From positions 9,419,519 through 9,483,518 of the forward strand of contig CM017569.1 of the NCBI GenBank assembly GCA_007844125.1: a stretch of DNA of 64,000 bases, in the 5' to 3' direction. The notes beneath the pieces were generated by a model. The model made no database searches, had not been told where the DNA came from, and worked only from the letters and a program-made list of their open reading frames with translations. Position 1 is the first letter of the stretch. Each line of letters opens with the position of its first letter. A program made the position numbers and the translations under genes. Below, piece by piece: positions 47,601 to 61,026 of the stretch. Source of the DNA: Sinonovacula constricta. Taxonomy: Eukaryota; Mollusca; Bivalvia; Cardiida; Solecurtidae.

Positions 47601-49739
47601 ATAGAAAAAATACATTTTTAATAAAATGGGAACTTTTAAAGGAAGCCTCGCAAAATTGCATTTGTTTACCCCAGATAACGCCAATTCAATTTCAGTTGGG
47701 TAGACTGCAGTATCACAAAGACTGTAAACATGACAAGAATATACCAGTCCCTATAAATCAAAGTTGTCAATTTTTATATGGATTTAAAGTTTACTTCCCA
47801 ATATGTGTGTACATGTTAACATAAATCAAATAGACGTTGGGATACAAGTTATTGACCTTTTGAGGATGTTTGAAGCGAAAACACTATTCCACTATTCGTT
47901 ATAGACATTTCAAATATTTTTTTTTTGTGCATAATGTATTGAATTCAATGAAGAATATGTACGTATATGATGTACAAACTCTGAAAACAACACAATGGAA
48001 TTTATAACGAAGCAGGTAACAATTGTAGCCTTTCTTTTGTCAATGTTTAGTAATGAGCATATTGCCTTTATGATTCGTGCATATTTAGATCTAAACGACG
48101 GTACAAATAGATGGAGAAAAGAATCGATCTGTACACTTCCATTTAATAAAAGTTGCACGTCCATCATGGCGGTGGAACGCATTTTTCAGAATCTACATAA
48201 TTTATAATGATTGACATAAAAGTTAATACAATCTAAATGACACTGAGCAAGATTTAGCAGACTATCAGGCGAAAGCGACATTCGGCATTAAAAGTTTGAT
48301 ATAAAAGCAAACGTCTGCTCTTCTGTGGACTTTATGAAAATATAAGCTGAGACTTTCCTGCGGCGATGTTAAGACGATATTAATTATAGGTCAATTCTCA
48401 TTTTATTAAAAATGCAAAGTGCAGAAATAAAAATGGAGTCCGGCAAAATCACTTAGTTTCCAAGCATATTAGAACTTCTAGCGTTACCAAGTTACTTTAA
48501 CCATCTTCTCTTCTACTTTAGCCTATGTTAATTATTAATTTCAATTAATTATACTTCTCAAAGCAATTAGCCATTATATCAGTTTAGTATAAATTTCAAA
48601 GCATCATTTATTTAGAAAATATTGTGTTTCCATTAGTCTACTAACTATACATGCCTCAAATTTGACTTTAAATAGAATTAATAAAAATACTTTTTAACAG
48701 AACATGTCTGATATGCAGTGCTTGAGTCGGGTCATCGTTCTTAATAATATATTGGTAGTCTCTAGGCGATGTCAATATGTCGTATTAAAGATTGTCTCAT
48801 GTGTGGACTGACATGCTGGAAGTTCATCATTTGCTCATCAGTTAATTGTATGGCCCTGTTATTAGATAATACATTATCGACCCATCATCATGGTTAGTAC
48901 GACAGCAATAGTTGCAACGTTCGAAGTGGCTCTCATAAACTAGGTACATGGAGGATCTCTTCAATACAATAACCTTCTGATGGGAAATACATTCCTTAGT
49001 TTTCCAGGAGTATCCCCGGTGCAGTGTAGATCAGAGTGCAACTCTAGAACAGGGTGTACGTCCATCATTAACTACATGCAGCTGCTCACATTTGTGAACT
49101 CAACTCGTTGCTGAGAGATGCTGCTGGTATGGCAAAGGAACCTGGTTGGGTCTATAGCGGTCTTGGTGATAAGGTTGTTAAACAAATAGATATATAAAAT
49201 ATATTTAAATATATTTCTCTTTAACTATTTAAACACGCTTTACCCCGTCAATTCTTGAAAGATCTTGAAAGATCAAACTATTTACGTTGTTCTCTTTCTG
49301 TGGCAAACATATGCACCGGATATGTTTTGTTTATGCTTTTTATATCGCATAATGTTTATATTTCATAAATATATACCGCGAAGATTTGCGAGAGATGTAA
49401 ACACACCCATTCAGTTTTGGATTTCTCTGTAAACAGAATCTTAATAATTTAACAAAGCCAAGACATTTCAGTAACAAATAATCTAATATCAAATTTCAAT
49501 AAGAATGTGAATTCATTTGTTTTAGACCGTTTTACCGGTCTGCAAATGCTAATTAGCAGAAGTGTGTACATCCTCGGGATTATGCGTTCCCTTTAGTTGT
49601 CCTCCATATCAAAGGCATCAGGCAAACATAGACCAAAGAAGCAATTTAAACACGGTTGGTGCGAGAGTAATAATGATACCTTGATACCGTTATCAGGCTA
49701 AACACACTCATACAAACTGATTCAGATCAGCATTGCTTG
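41646..49739. other. Eight-kilobase stretch with no recognisable gene
   Basis: AT-rich DNA with scattered frames under 91 codons, none with a recognisable domain or convincing splice sites. A CACCCCTTTAA word at 42466 looks like one end of a MITE related to that at 39426, but no partner end was found. A short (AT)n run occurs at 45961. Distant exons or non-coding RNA genes could be missed by eye. Confidence 0.5.
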
Positions 49740-52700
49740 CTCAGACAATGACGAAACTTTGCTGACCGTATCAGATTGTCTCTCCTTCGTACAACCTCCT
49801 TCACAATAGGAGTCTCCATAACGCACATGGCTTGTCTTCATGAACTACGTCACCCGCTTTGATAGTATGCGCATTTCACGTGCAGCCGTGTGTAGTTTGG
49901 TGACGTTCCGGAAGTGCAATGAGGTACTCTCGTTTCCATCAGTCTTGAAAGTCGCCGATTGATTTCCGCAGTGTACGTTGTTACGTAATCGAGGGTCTGT
50001 TTGGTAACAGAAGTGGAAATTTCGCGCATTCATCGATCGCTGCAGTACGTATTCTTCATTTATTGCAAAGAAGTTTGTCATTGTCTAAGTAAAGACGTAA
50101 CTGTTTTACGATAGAAATCTGACGACTTCTTATGGTCAGACATTTCTTATATTTCTGCAGAGAATGGTGTAGATTGGCTGACTCGTATCACATGTATTTC
50201 AGCTTGTTGCAACTCTGTTACTGCCAATGGCCCGGTTTTGCGAAGCTCCACAGTAATTTTGATGTTATGCATAAACCAACACACATACGCTATCACACGT
50301 AGCAGCCGCTGAATATGTTGAAATCTTCCAGACGATTAAGTTCAGGGTCTTGACTTGACATTGTTGTAGATTGTGTGACTGCTATATTCTCTTCTGTTGT
50401 AGTCAATGTTGTCAGGTTTGCGGTTCCCAAGACGGCCATTTGTTTTATTTATCAAGCAACAATGTGGACATGCTGCCATAATTTAAAGTTTTAAAATGTG
50501 CTAACACTTAGACCGCGTGTTTGTAGGTCTGCTTGGGTTGTCATTGGTCGGACAGTAACGCCAAGTATTATTCCTCGTGATTTCTTTGATTTCTTGTATT
50601 CTGTTTTAAACAAATCTGTTGCTCTGCCCCAGTGAAGAAAAAATTGGCTATTTGACCAGAAGTGAGTTTCCAGTCATGATAGCTGTTCTGTATGTGTTTT
50701 GCCAAACGAACTCCGATAATTGCCGTCATTCACTCTAAAGGAGGTAGAGTAATAAGGGTGCTACACGATTTTTATCTATGATCAAGGTGTAAATATTGCC
50801 TTTACACAAGTTCGCTACAGCTCCATAGGCCCTTTGGCTTACATCCACGAAAATGTGCAAAATATACCTGTCTTCTAAATCTGACGTCAAAGCGGCTTCC
50901 GGTGATGAATGGAAGTAATAGCGCTAAAAACTTGATCTCCATGGCTACATCTTTTGTTATTTCAGTCCACCTTGTTTGTATGTCATCTGGTTATAGTAAA
51001 TCTCAGTTAAACTTTTCCCGCCAAACTTTTTGTAATAGTATTTTTTGCACGAACCTTATCAGGACCAAGAATTCCGAGAGGGTCGTATATGCATGAAGTC
51101 TGCTGTAAAATTTCTCTTCTTGTGCAAATTTCTGTGTCCGGAATGTGTTTGCCTGCATTAGCTAGTCATGTGTTACACACTAGTGCATGCCAAGTAACTT
51201 GGTTCTCTGGTCGCTGTCTAACACCCGACGCTAACGCCGTCTGTCTCAACTTTGCACTGAAGTCCATGATCGTAAGTTGAATCCAGCAGACGACATGATG
51301 CAACGTGATTTCTGAACGTCTTCTGTGATTGTTTCTTCTTGTGGTAACGACGTTAGGATAGTTTCCAGTATGGGTTGCTTTCAAGATGTTTTAGTATAGT
51401 CGCATTTAGTATAAATGACAAACATGTGGTCCAAATAATACCGATTTGAAATGTAAATGAAACTTGTAGGGTCGATTGAGCCAGTCGGTGATAGAAATCT
51501 TGTGAAGTCTCGATCTTTTTTATGCAAACCAACTATAGAAATACCCTTTTTATGTCACTAGAAATCCCGTATTCATGCAGCCGAAATATCAGTAGAATGC
51601 TGCTCAAGTCGTTTAACTCATGCGGTGTAGATTCCAAACTGTAATCAAGACTCGGTTGGTCTCGTGCTTGTTTACAGCTACAATCATACACTACTCGGAT
51701 GGGTGTCGTTGCAGAGTCCTTTCTTACTGCATGGTGGGGTATGTAGTGTACTTCTGTCTTGTTCAATTCATTTTCTGGAATTCGCTCTATGAATCCTTTT
51801 ATTTCATGTTCTTCGATAATTTTCCCAAAGTGTCTCGCATTTACAGTTCCTTGTTAAGACGAGCAATAGTGCTCTCTGTTCTCCGTTTTGCGATGTTGTA
51901 ATTGAACGGTAAAGGCTCATGATAAGATTTCCAATATGACTTCGCTACATACCGGCCGTTTTTGAATGTTACACATGTCTGTTTGTATGTCTCTTGTACG
52001 TCATATCTGGCCTGTTGAGGGATCTGTTCACATACTCCTAGACTTTCAAGACTCCAAATCTTCTCGAGATCACAAGCCGGTTTAGGTGCTGTAATTAAGT
52101 TGATGATACATGCATGGCTCTTTTGCATATGCGCAGCCGGAACTGGTTCCGAAAGAAGAAATCCTAGCTTCGACGCCACAGCTGTCAGATCATTGCCGCG
52201 TATAACTGTATTCTGGATGATATTCCAAAAGTAACCAGCGCCTACCAAAACTTCCATCTCGAACATTTCGTCTAACGTCACATAGTGAGCCAACGTCAAT
52301 CCTCTCAAGTATGATAGCTCAGTGACTTGCCTCTGTGTTCTGTTGGTGCAGCTATTGTCGGTACTATCAGCATGTCCAGTGCTATTAACCCACCACCTAG
52401 GGTTTTAACATGTAGTCTAGTCTTATCACACCAACGCACGGACTGGGTAGAGCTTCCGAAAGATGCCAGGCGTATAACTTCACTTCCGGTACGCGCAACG
52501 CGCAGTCTGTGTGCCTACTTCTCTGTGCACCCTTATCAAACAGGACATTCTCACCTACTCGCCACTAGTCGATGCAGATCGGTGCTACAGCTGTTTCAGT
52601 AAAACAGCACTGTGTTGATTCACATGACGTACATGTAATGTGATTGTATTTGGCTGTAATGGCGTTACTGGAAATGGTGGATTTAGAGGACACGTATTTA

Positions 52701-54107
52701 CAATGTTTGCGTGTGACGTGTGCGTGTTTGGTGTTGCAGAGTGTTGGTGTGTTGCTCCAGTATGATTGTTAGAACATATGCTAGTGTGATGTCTTGGTTT
52801 GCATGTGCGATAGCGGAAATAAGGCAGGCAGTTTGATACTTTATGTGATTTTAAACAGATGAAACACAAACGTTTTTGTTAGACAAACTGTATTCTTGCA
52901 CTGTAATCCTTCACTTAAAAGCAGTCGGCAGGTAGATGATTTCCTTCACGATACGCGCATTTCGGTTTCTGATCAGGTACCTGTTTCTGCTGCCGGTTGT
53001 GTGTAGCGTGATCGTGTCTGATACTTGCACTAGTGTGAAATGACGCCGTCGGGTTGTGCGCACCTGTTTGCTTTGTATCATATAATCCAGCCTCGATAAT
53101 GTTTAGTTCCAGATTAAAGGCTTTCCGTAGATCACACAATGACCACGTTTTGGTTTCGTTAACTCTTGCAAGGTTTCTACGTGACTCAGGAGGGAGATTA
53201 TCTAGTATAACTGGCACAAATAGACCACTTAAATTCTTCTATTTTTCTCCTAATGTTTCTAGGCCCAGTACATTTGTTTCCAGTTGATCATAGAAATTTC
53301 GTAAACTGTCAATTTGTGAACTCGGGAGCGGCAAGTGTAACAAGGCTGGCATGTGGGCATGTATAATTATACTCGTTCTGCCAAACCTATATGTGAGTAA
53401 CCCTACTGCCTCGGTTCAATTAGCGTTTGTCAACTGAACCCCGCTACAGCTCTGGCTGCATCACCTTATAACTAAGATTTAAAATACGTAAACTTTTGTA
53501 CATCAGTCAAGTGTGAGTTCGAAAGAACAACTACGTTGAATAAATCCCCAAAACTATGCCATTCACAGAAATCACCTAAAAGGTGGCCAATGTCAGTGTT
53601 GGCAGTTAATGATCATGTAGGTATGTTTTACTGACGGTTTGATTCGGCAAACCCGTGTTGTCTATTAACGGATGAATGGTGACATCTCCCACGTGTGTCG
53701 ATACGTCGGATGTGTGTATGAGTGCCGCTATTGTTATCTCTGCTTCTGGCCTGGTTGGTGTTGGTGTTCTCTTGTGCGTTGCCATCTTGAGCGCTCCTCA
53801 ATCTCTTATACTCTCTGACCTCGTCAACTGTTATCCTTAGCTGGGTGGTGTAATCCTCAGTTGATTGAATCTTGCCTGTAATCTCCGCGTTTTCTGATGC
53901 ATCATGCACCTTCTCTTTCAGTGGAGCTAGTATCTCAAACTTCCCTCCGATATTTTTCAGCTATGTTTGGCACTTTAGTAACGTTGTTTCCTCAATTGCC
54001 ACTTCGAATTCGTCGATCTCGTTGAAATTGCATGTTTGTGCGCTTCTCGTATAAATAGAATTTACTATAACTTCATGTTGCTTGATGGTTTCGTCATGGC
54101 ACCAAAA
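49740..54107 (-). pseudogene. Decayed BEL/Pao LTR retrotransposon
   Basis: From right to left on the minus strand: a primer-binding-site-like TGGTGCCATGACGAAACC at 54106. Then gag (HDASENAEITGKIQSTEDY at 53,909; LPPESRRNLARVNETKTWSL at 53,200; a zinc knuckle beginning CFICLKSH at 52,866) and the protease region (VLVGAGYFWNIIQNTVIRGN with DLEKIWSLESLG, 52,240-52,020). Reverse transcriptase follows (YIPHHAVRKDSATTPIRVVY and the first catalytic Asp region, SSDIKRVFL, at 51,740-51,533), then an RNase H-like part (IFVDVSQRAYGAVA near 50,830; YCPTNDNPSRP near 50,540). The pre-integrase text CAKFPLLLPNRPSIT (about 50,020) is followed almost at once by WKREYLIALPERH and TIKAGDVV near 49,920-49,850, the C-terminal DUF5641 region. 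The integrase core is thus missing. Frameshifts and stops are frequent. No second LTR was found. Confidence 0.85.
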
Positions 54108-54196
54108 TGAGATGGATGTACTTGTGTACTCGATTGTGTAAGATACAACTCAGAATGCGCCTTTCAGGTTCTACCTTTTTTTGACTCTTACAAAAC

Positions 54197-54203
54197 AAAC
54201 AAA

Positions 54204-54284
<81 letters not shown>

Positions 54285-54285
54285 G
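54197..54285. repeat. Compound microsatellite (AAAC)n (CA)n (TA)n
   Basis: AAACAAACAAAC runs into about 27 CA repeats and then about 11 AT repeats. It lies where the 5' LTR of the adjacent BEL/Pao element would be expected and may have replaced or interrupted it. Confidence 0.95.
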
Positions 54286-54886
54286 CTTCTTTTGTTATAT
54301 AAGAAGCACTGTATTTTGTAGTTTAACAATATCAACACTAGCTTTTATGTTACAAAATCAACACTACATTTTTATTTAACAATAACAAAACTACTATCTA
54401 TTATGTAACAGAATCAACACTGCATTTTATGATGTAACAAAGCATACATTTCATCCTCATAGAAAACTGTACTAATCGAGATTTTTAAATAAAAGTGTTT
54501 TCAGTAACTTTTCTCACCTCTTGACACAACTGATCAGAACACATATTGCACCTATTGATACTGCTTAACACACAGGACTCCTTTTCTATGGGGCTTTTTA
54601 TATCTGAGTTTTTTATCTGCACCCTAGTAATAATTGATTTTCATATATTATTTTCCATTCTAGATATTATACCATTTTATATGCCAACTTTATCTCCTAA
54701 AGCACTATGTATGCGTTTATTTACTAGCATATCTAGTTCACCAGAACGAAATCAGTCATTACTGTTGTTACTGTTGTTTATAAAGTTCTTTAGGAGAGAT
54801 TGGGTTGTGTCTGAGTTTTTATTTAAAACCGTTTTTCTACATGCGTCTTTGTCAGAATACATTACATGAAATGGCTTATATTATGT
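54286..54886. other. AT-rich spacer, nothing recognised
   Basis: TGTAACA..ATCAACACT words recur loosely (54334-54440: GTTACAAAATCAACACTACA, GTAACAGAATCAACACTGCA), suggesting a decayed short tandem repeat of about 33-38 bp. No gene was seen. Confidence 0.4.
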
Positions 54887-54887
54887 C

Positions 54888-54933
<46 letters not shown>
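54887..54933. repeat. (AAT)n microsatellite
   Basis: About 15 uninterrupted trinucleotide repeats of AAT/ATA. Confidence 0.95.
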
Positions 54934-54935
<2 letters not shown>

Positions 54936-56899
54936 TTCGCGTGGACAGTTCTTTCAAGGAACTACTATCCTAATGTGTTTGCACTGATTAAGTTCTCAAC
55001 GCATTTGACTTATTTATCTTTTTATCTATCATACTGTCACATGTTCATGTACTAATATACTGATTCAGCAATATATAAGATGTCCTCTAGGTAAATATTT
55101 TGATATAACAAATGGAGATAAAATCAGTCGATTAAGAGGCTGAATGGACAATGATGACATCACTCTAATAAGTATGTAAATTAATTGTAAATGATATAAT
55201 TTCATATTTTTATCTCGACGCATATGCTTGATGTTAGTTGTATCACTTCAGCAGATTGTGTATTTACATTGGCATCGAGTTGTGTTTTATCGACTTATGA
55301 CTGAATAATAAATTAACCAAAAAAACAACAACAAAACAACAACAAAAAACAAATAAAAAATAAAATATATGTATACATTTATTTTACAATATTAAGAACA
55401 ACAACCTCGTGCATGTTAAAGCCGCAAAGCCGTGCAGGTGACATTGTAGACATATATCCTGATAAAATATACGTATTAAATAAGTAGGCATATCAGTTCA
55501 AATATGAATTACGTCACTTTTTTCTTACTATAGCTCGAGCTCGTACATACACACAAAAATTATTGATAGTATACAGACAGGCACTGGAACCTGCAATGTG
55601 CTATTATAGGTCTTCACACTGTGTTCAGCTCAATCAAGGGATTGCAGAAAAATTGCAAAGTGAACCATTGGTTTAGTAGCCAAACATATTGGTACTGGAC
55701 GTTTTTAAAGCCGTCCTCTTCTTGCGATCCTTCCAGGTCTCTCTCGGGCTGTAAATTAGCAAAACGACTAGGTGAAACATATAGCATCAAAGGAAAATTA
55801 AAGTAAATAATAGACGAAAAATAAAATGATGACGTCAAAATGCCATTTTCGTTGACATTTTTATGTTGTTTCGGCTCTTTAAAAAGCGTTTGCAACACTT
55901 AAAAAATCAAAGCTGTACAAAGTTATAATGCCATTAAAAGCAAGTACGTTGTGGTTACGTTTAAAACAAAATCCACCCACACTGTGTTTGGGAGAGATAG
56001 ATAAGTATTATAAATTCTATTCTTGATTGCAAAATAAATTAAATATTGCAATCTAGGACAAAATGACCAGAGAAGTGTAAAATGGTCGCCCCATTTCAAT
56101 GTAAGTGGTAGGAAACTAAACGAAACAAATCGGATAGGAAGAATAAAATGATGGGAAGAATGAAATAAAAACATAGATTACAGGCAGAGGGAATTTGGCC
56201 ACACAGTTACATTGTTGTAATCATGGATAAGAAAATATAACAAGTTCCAACAAGTTTTCAACATCTATAACGACAAACCTAAAGGAATAAGGTCTATAAA
56301 CAATAGGATATTAATTCGCATCTGTTAACCCTTGTTAGCATTTAGACCATGTGATATAAGGACGACTTTAGTAACGATTTAGCGTAAGTTCGTACAAAAG
56401 AATAAGTGACTGCTAGTTTTATCTTCATATCTGCATTTCCCTAATTAGATCTAGCTCTTTGAGTTATAAAGGACATAATCATCAAAGGGAAATAGTTATT
56501 AACATGATTAAAAAAAATAACCCTGCCTATGAATAGACATCATAGCTGCTGAGAGAATCATCAGAGCATGCCCTTATATAACGAAACACAATGTTTATGT
56601 ATGTAAGTTATTCCAACGTCGAACAGTATTATTACATATTTATCAAAGCAGCATGTCAACCAGAAAACAGTGTAGTTTATTAGGTTTTGTATCTAAAATT
56701 ATTTATTTAAAGTGGAAATTATTATCGAAAGATAACAAGTAGAAAACCTAAAAATCGATACGAAAACTAGACAAGGTCCTATGCGTGTTGCAACATATAT
56801 TAAATATGAAAGAGCATATGTATTCACAAGCCAGACTAATATAAAAAGAGCATAAAAACATAAAACATGAGATGAGACTTTACACAAAATAGAATAAAT
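54934..56899. other. Intergenic AT-rich DNA
   Basis: No gene recognised. An A-rich stretch (ACAACAACAAAACAACAAC) lies at 55320-55353. A short minus-strand frame at 55614-55770 follows a plausible splice acceptor but has no partner exon. Confidence 0.4.
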
Positions 56900-56960
56900 C
56901 ATATAATTACCGCCTTTGAATGATCAATCGGCCAACGGGCCGTCTTGGGTGCTTATTTGG
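56900..56960 (-). repeat. Partial copy of the retroelement tail repeat
   Basis: AATTACCGCCTTTGAATGAT with CAATCGGCCAACGGGCCG matches the corresponding part of the copy at 33821-33985 (TTACCGCCTTGGAACGGTCA, GTCGGCAAAAGGGCC). The rest is not shared clearly. Confidence 0.45.
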
Positions 56961-58194
56961 ACTATTTCAGATGTATTACCCTTTAAACTTTTGTGCTCCA
57001 TGAAGCTTTTTAGGAAGAATTGTTCATTATGTTAGCGGTCTTACATAGGTTTCCGCCTGATGTTTGTCAGTGGATCGAGCGCCTCGTCACCCGTTGCTGG
57101 CAGGCCTGGACTTGGTACCCGGAACATCTCGTATATAGGGGCGGAGCTTACATCAAGGCCGTTGTCAAGGGAAGTGTCAGACCACCCCTGGGCGTCACCA
57201 GTCAGCGGTGGATGCGGTGTTTCGACGTTCTTTAGGGAAAATGAATTTTTAAAGGCATTGAAAATTGGAATGGGGCATTGTCTGGCTTCATACTTTAATC
57301 AGGGGGGGGGGGGGCAATGGGTTAGTGGGGGTGGGATGGTTCTAGGCTTCTGGACACAGACTCAGGCTGCGGTGATATAAGAAAGGAAGCTGGGATTATA
57401 GTGATTTGCTTATCAGTGACAGCACCGGAAGCGCATGTGCATCACGTGTGACTCATTGTTTTACGACCCATGACATCTCTAATATAGGCAAAGCGCCGCA
57501 GGCACTGTAGTGTTCACTGCTTGAAAATTAAGTTAAAATGGCTAGTCATTACATTCATTACGTTTACAACATTATCTTGTGATTGGAATATTATGTCTAG
57601 CGGCCAGTATACATCAGCAAGTAGTATCATTCATTTAATCAAGGGTTTCATTTCATTGGTTTTAAAAGATGCATTTTGCACCTTATCATGCGGAGAATAT
57701 GCAGAAAATCTGTTTGGTCACGTTTAATGACGTCATGTAATCGTGTGTGGGTCAAAATATTTAATGCATCTTTCAAAAATGATCGTTCAATTAAGGACTA
57801 TATTTTTTGCGTAGTGACTCTGAGCTGGTCGGGACTAAAAACGCGTGCGACTTGGATTTTGAAGCTATGACTTTGTGTTAAGTGCTAGCGCAGTGAACAC
57901 AATAACTAACTTTTGTACTTTATGACCCTTTCAACTGTGATCTAACATCCTTGTTAGATTGGGGACTCTAATGAACACCATTTCTTATGTAATTTATAGA
58001 AATTAACGAGCTGTATGGAGAAATAGTGCAGTAAAGCGATATATTTTATCAACATATGCTCTAAATGACAAGGGTAGTCCTGTACTGAAACGGCGTTTCT
58101 ACATGTGAAATTGGGTGTATACACTCTAAATAGGTAAATAAATAAAGGTCGTATAAAATTACCACTGATATTTAGATCAAAACTACCGCTAGAT
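56961..58194. other. Intergenic with a GC-richer patch and a poly-G run
   Basis: At 57,030-57,240 the DNA is GC-richer and open in more than one frame on the plus strand. None of the translations is recognisable and there is no splice context. A run of 13 G at about 57302-57314 follows. No gene is called. Confidence 0.4.
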
Positions 58195-58345
58195 AAAGGC
58201 AAACAAGGTAAATGTAAATGTGACAAAAACACAGAGACCAGACATAACACACAAAAAGAAAAAAAAAGCCTTGGAACGGTCATTTGGCAAAAGGACCGAC
58301 TGGGGTGCATAAACCTGCTTAATGGAGTGCTCCAAACTCGCACTT
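58195..58345 (-). repeat. Repeat shared with 33821-33985, probable 3' tail of a retroelement
   Basis: This is collinear with the 33.8-kb copy (GATAAAGGCAAACAAGGTAA, ACACAGAGACCAGACATAAC, CCTTGGAACGGTCATTTGGC). The minus-strand reading again gives a hydrophobic VLCLVSVFLSHLHLPCLPL tail. It lies about 550 bp downstream, in minus orientation, of the reverse transcriptase remnant at 58900-60480, supporting a common origin. Confidence 0.6.
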
Positions 58346-58899
58346 CCTGAAAATTCTTCTATCAAACAAACAGAATAAATAAAAATATCCCGTCAAAATA
58401 AGACAACTAACAGTAAACACCTACTTTGGGAGTTAAAATAAACTAATATATAGACAAAATAACTAGTATTTAGCAAACTATCAACATATGTACAATATGT
58501 ACAGTAAATAAAAGCCTCGGCAACCTAAAAGGTCCAAAATGAGAGTTGTTTGAAATAAAAAACGAAAGAAATCACGCAATTTTAGAAAACAAAACAACCA
58601 AACCAACAAAACAAATTGTAGTATTGTGAGGAGATAAAAGGTAATCAGATAAAAATAATATATAAATATCCGAGGATTTATCCGCAAGTGGCATATTTTA
58701 TAATAAGGGTACACATAACCCAGATGTTCTACCTACTGTGCAATCTCTTGTAAAGTGCATCGAGAATATTCAAGTTGTCCCACCTATAAAGGGAACGACT
58801 GGAAAGATGAAGAGACCCACAGTGATTGACCAATTATGGCTTTAAGTATTTGTTTTCATAGTCTCAACGATCTGTCCGGTCATCGTGTAATATAAAAGC

Positions 58900-60480
58900 A
58901 ATGAAAGTTACTGACTGTCAAAGGGACCATTGCAAGCAATGCAGTACAACGAATGGTTCCCGAATTGTAATAATCAACAATAAATTTTCTGATTAGTTTT
59001 GTAAAGAGGTCAGAAAAGTTATTGAGACCCTTAATTTTTTTTAACTTGTATATAAAACATTTCCATAAAATGCAGGATGGCTCATGCCTTGCTGCATAAA
59101 TGTTTTCATATTGCTATTATACTTTGAAACAATAAAATCATTGCGGTGAAAGAAACCTTGTAAGATGAGATATGTAAATACCATAGGAGGTAGCACAAGA
59201 TGAATCAACGTCAAGGTATGGACAATTCAGAATACTTAAGTTGAAATAATCTCTCTTGTCATAGATTTTGGAAGAGACGCTGTCATTGGAAATGGCGATG
59301 TCACTGTCTTAGAAATGCTGCATTTTAATGCCAGTTATTTGCTCTGGAGGGTAAATCGAATGGATCATTTTAGAAAAGAAAGGATTATCTATAGTTAAAA
59401 TATTTGCAATTAATAGTGCACTGTTGGTTCCCATAGGAATACCAATAACTTGTCTAAATAAAGTGTCACCGCATTTTATTTATTTAAATATTGTCTAATA
59501 GGATACATGGAGCGTCACAAACATCCGTACGCGTCTACATTGTTAACTTTTCTAAGAAAGTGTTGGTAAAAAGGCATTTACTTTCTTGACAAGCAATGTA
59601 TAGACGTTGCTTTCGAGCACATGTTTTCTCAATAAGAGCGATCGATTGGTCTTAATTAATTCATGAGGTAAAGAAGTGTACAGCGTAGAGAAATCGTAAG
59701 TTTTAACTGCAGAGCAATGAAAGTATGAAGTTCGAAACTTGTGTAAGACTTCTGAAGAATTTTAATAGACAAAAACAACGATAATTCCTGAATTTTCATA
59801 CACTTTTTCACTATATTTAACAACGTAACAAGTAAGTAGTTTAAATATGTGAGTGGTGGTGCTAGAGCTGGCATTAGCTGTGAATCGTGACTTGTTTGGT
59901 GTTTTGTGAAGCTTAGAAATCCAGTACAGTGAAAAAAGGGTTACTTGCTTTGATTCGAACTTGATATTGAATTTATGCAATATCTGTTTATGGTTGTCAA
60001 TGACTGTCTGAATTTCAACGCTGATGCTAGTGTAAGAACTGGTGGTTGATAACTCAGCACTTAGTACATTTTTGTATTATAATCGTCAGAAAAAAAATAT
60101 GTTCTTTGAGGCGTTGTCCGCAGGTACAAGTACAAATTTATCGTGGACATTCTGAAATGACTGTTTTATGTGTTTTAGGAGATAAAAAACTTTCTTAGAG
60201 AAACTAGAAGAATGGGAACGGTCGAATTGAACGCGATGTATTTTTATCTTAAAAATGGCTTTATTCCGAGTATCGAGTGCTACCGTATACGTGTTTCTCT
60301 CTTACACCAGCAATTAGTAAACAGATTAATTGCACCAGCTATTTCTTGGCAAAAAATGTCTATTTCATTTGGCAGGCGATATTTCGGACCCTTAGAGAGT
60401 AATTTTCTTAATTTATAGTCATCGTTGATGTTTATATTCCCAGAAATGATATGGTCAGAAGGCAAATAACAGAAAGGCGA
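58900..60480 (-). pseudogene. Reverse transcriptase remnant, Penelope-related family distinct from that at 30.7 kb
   Basis: In transcript order: DDYKLRKLLSKGPKYRLPNE and the following CQEIAGAINLFTNCW (60,465-60,290), HDKFVLVPADNASKN (about 60,150), LYWISKLHKTPNKSRFTANA and SSSTTTHIFKLLT (59,930-59,820), VIGIPMGTNSALLIA (about 59,440) and IYDKRDYFNLSILNCPYLD (about 59,260). LPK/SKLHK.P and GIPMGTN are reverse transcriptase signatures in the Penelope-like style. Several frameshifts and stops occur. The catalytic segment around the DD motif is damaged or missing. No endonuclease was recognised. Confidence 0.75.
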
Positions 60481-61026
60481 AGTTGAACAGTTACAAGAAT
60501 CTTGAGAAGGATCATTTAGTTAAGGTCTGCTACAGTTTGGTTGTAATTAAAAATAAGACCTCTTAAGGCCTTTTTGTACTTATAATAAATCATTAGGTTT
60601 TCTTTGTTTTCGAAGTAAAACAGAAAACGTGCGATGACATATAATGATTTGCTTTACGCATAGTTAGTATGTTTCGGGAAAAACTAAATCAAAATAAAAT
60701 GTAACATTTACGTATATTGTTTTAAATTAAAGTTATAGGTGTCCTATAACCAGTTAATCAGTATTGTTTTCCTAACATGATTTATGCTTGTAGATATGTT
60801 TTAACATATAACGTAATTAATGGGCATGGTTTTATCACATTTTAAGACTGTTACAGACTTAAAAAGCGTTCTTTTAGATCAGTGTATACTTGTCGGATGT
60901 TAACTCTTTGCATTTAATAAAATCAGGATTAAAACTTATTAATGACTGGATAAATCGCATTGATACATATAATCTTTACATTGCAAATGACCAACGGTAT
61001 TTCATGATAAAATTCTATCACTCAAG
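60481..61026. other. 3' flank of the cadherin gene, nothing recognised
   Basis: AT-rich DNA between the cadherin stop codon and the retroelement remnant. It probably includes the cadherin 3' UTR. Confidence 0.4.

Noticed and set aside
55614..55770. Possible terminal exon on the minus strand (PERDLEGSQEEDGFKNVQYQ)
   Set aside because: There is a plausible acceptor but no partner exon or recognisable domain nearby.
57020..57380. Overlapping plus-strand frames in a GC-richer patch
   Set aside because: No recognisable product in any frame. The openness is explained by base composition, and the patch ends in a poly-G run.
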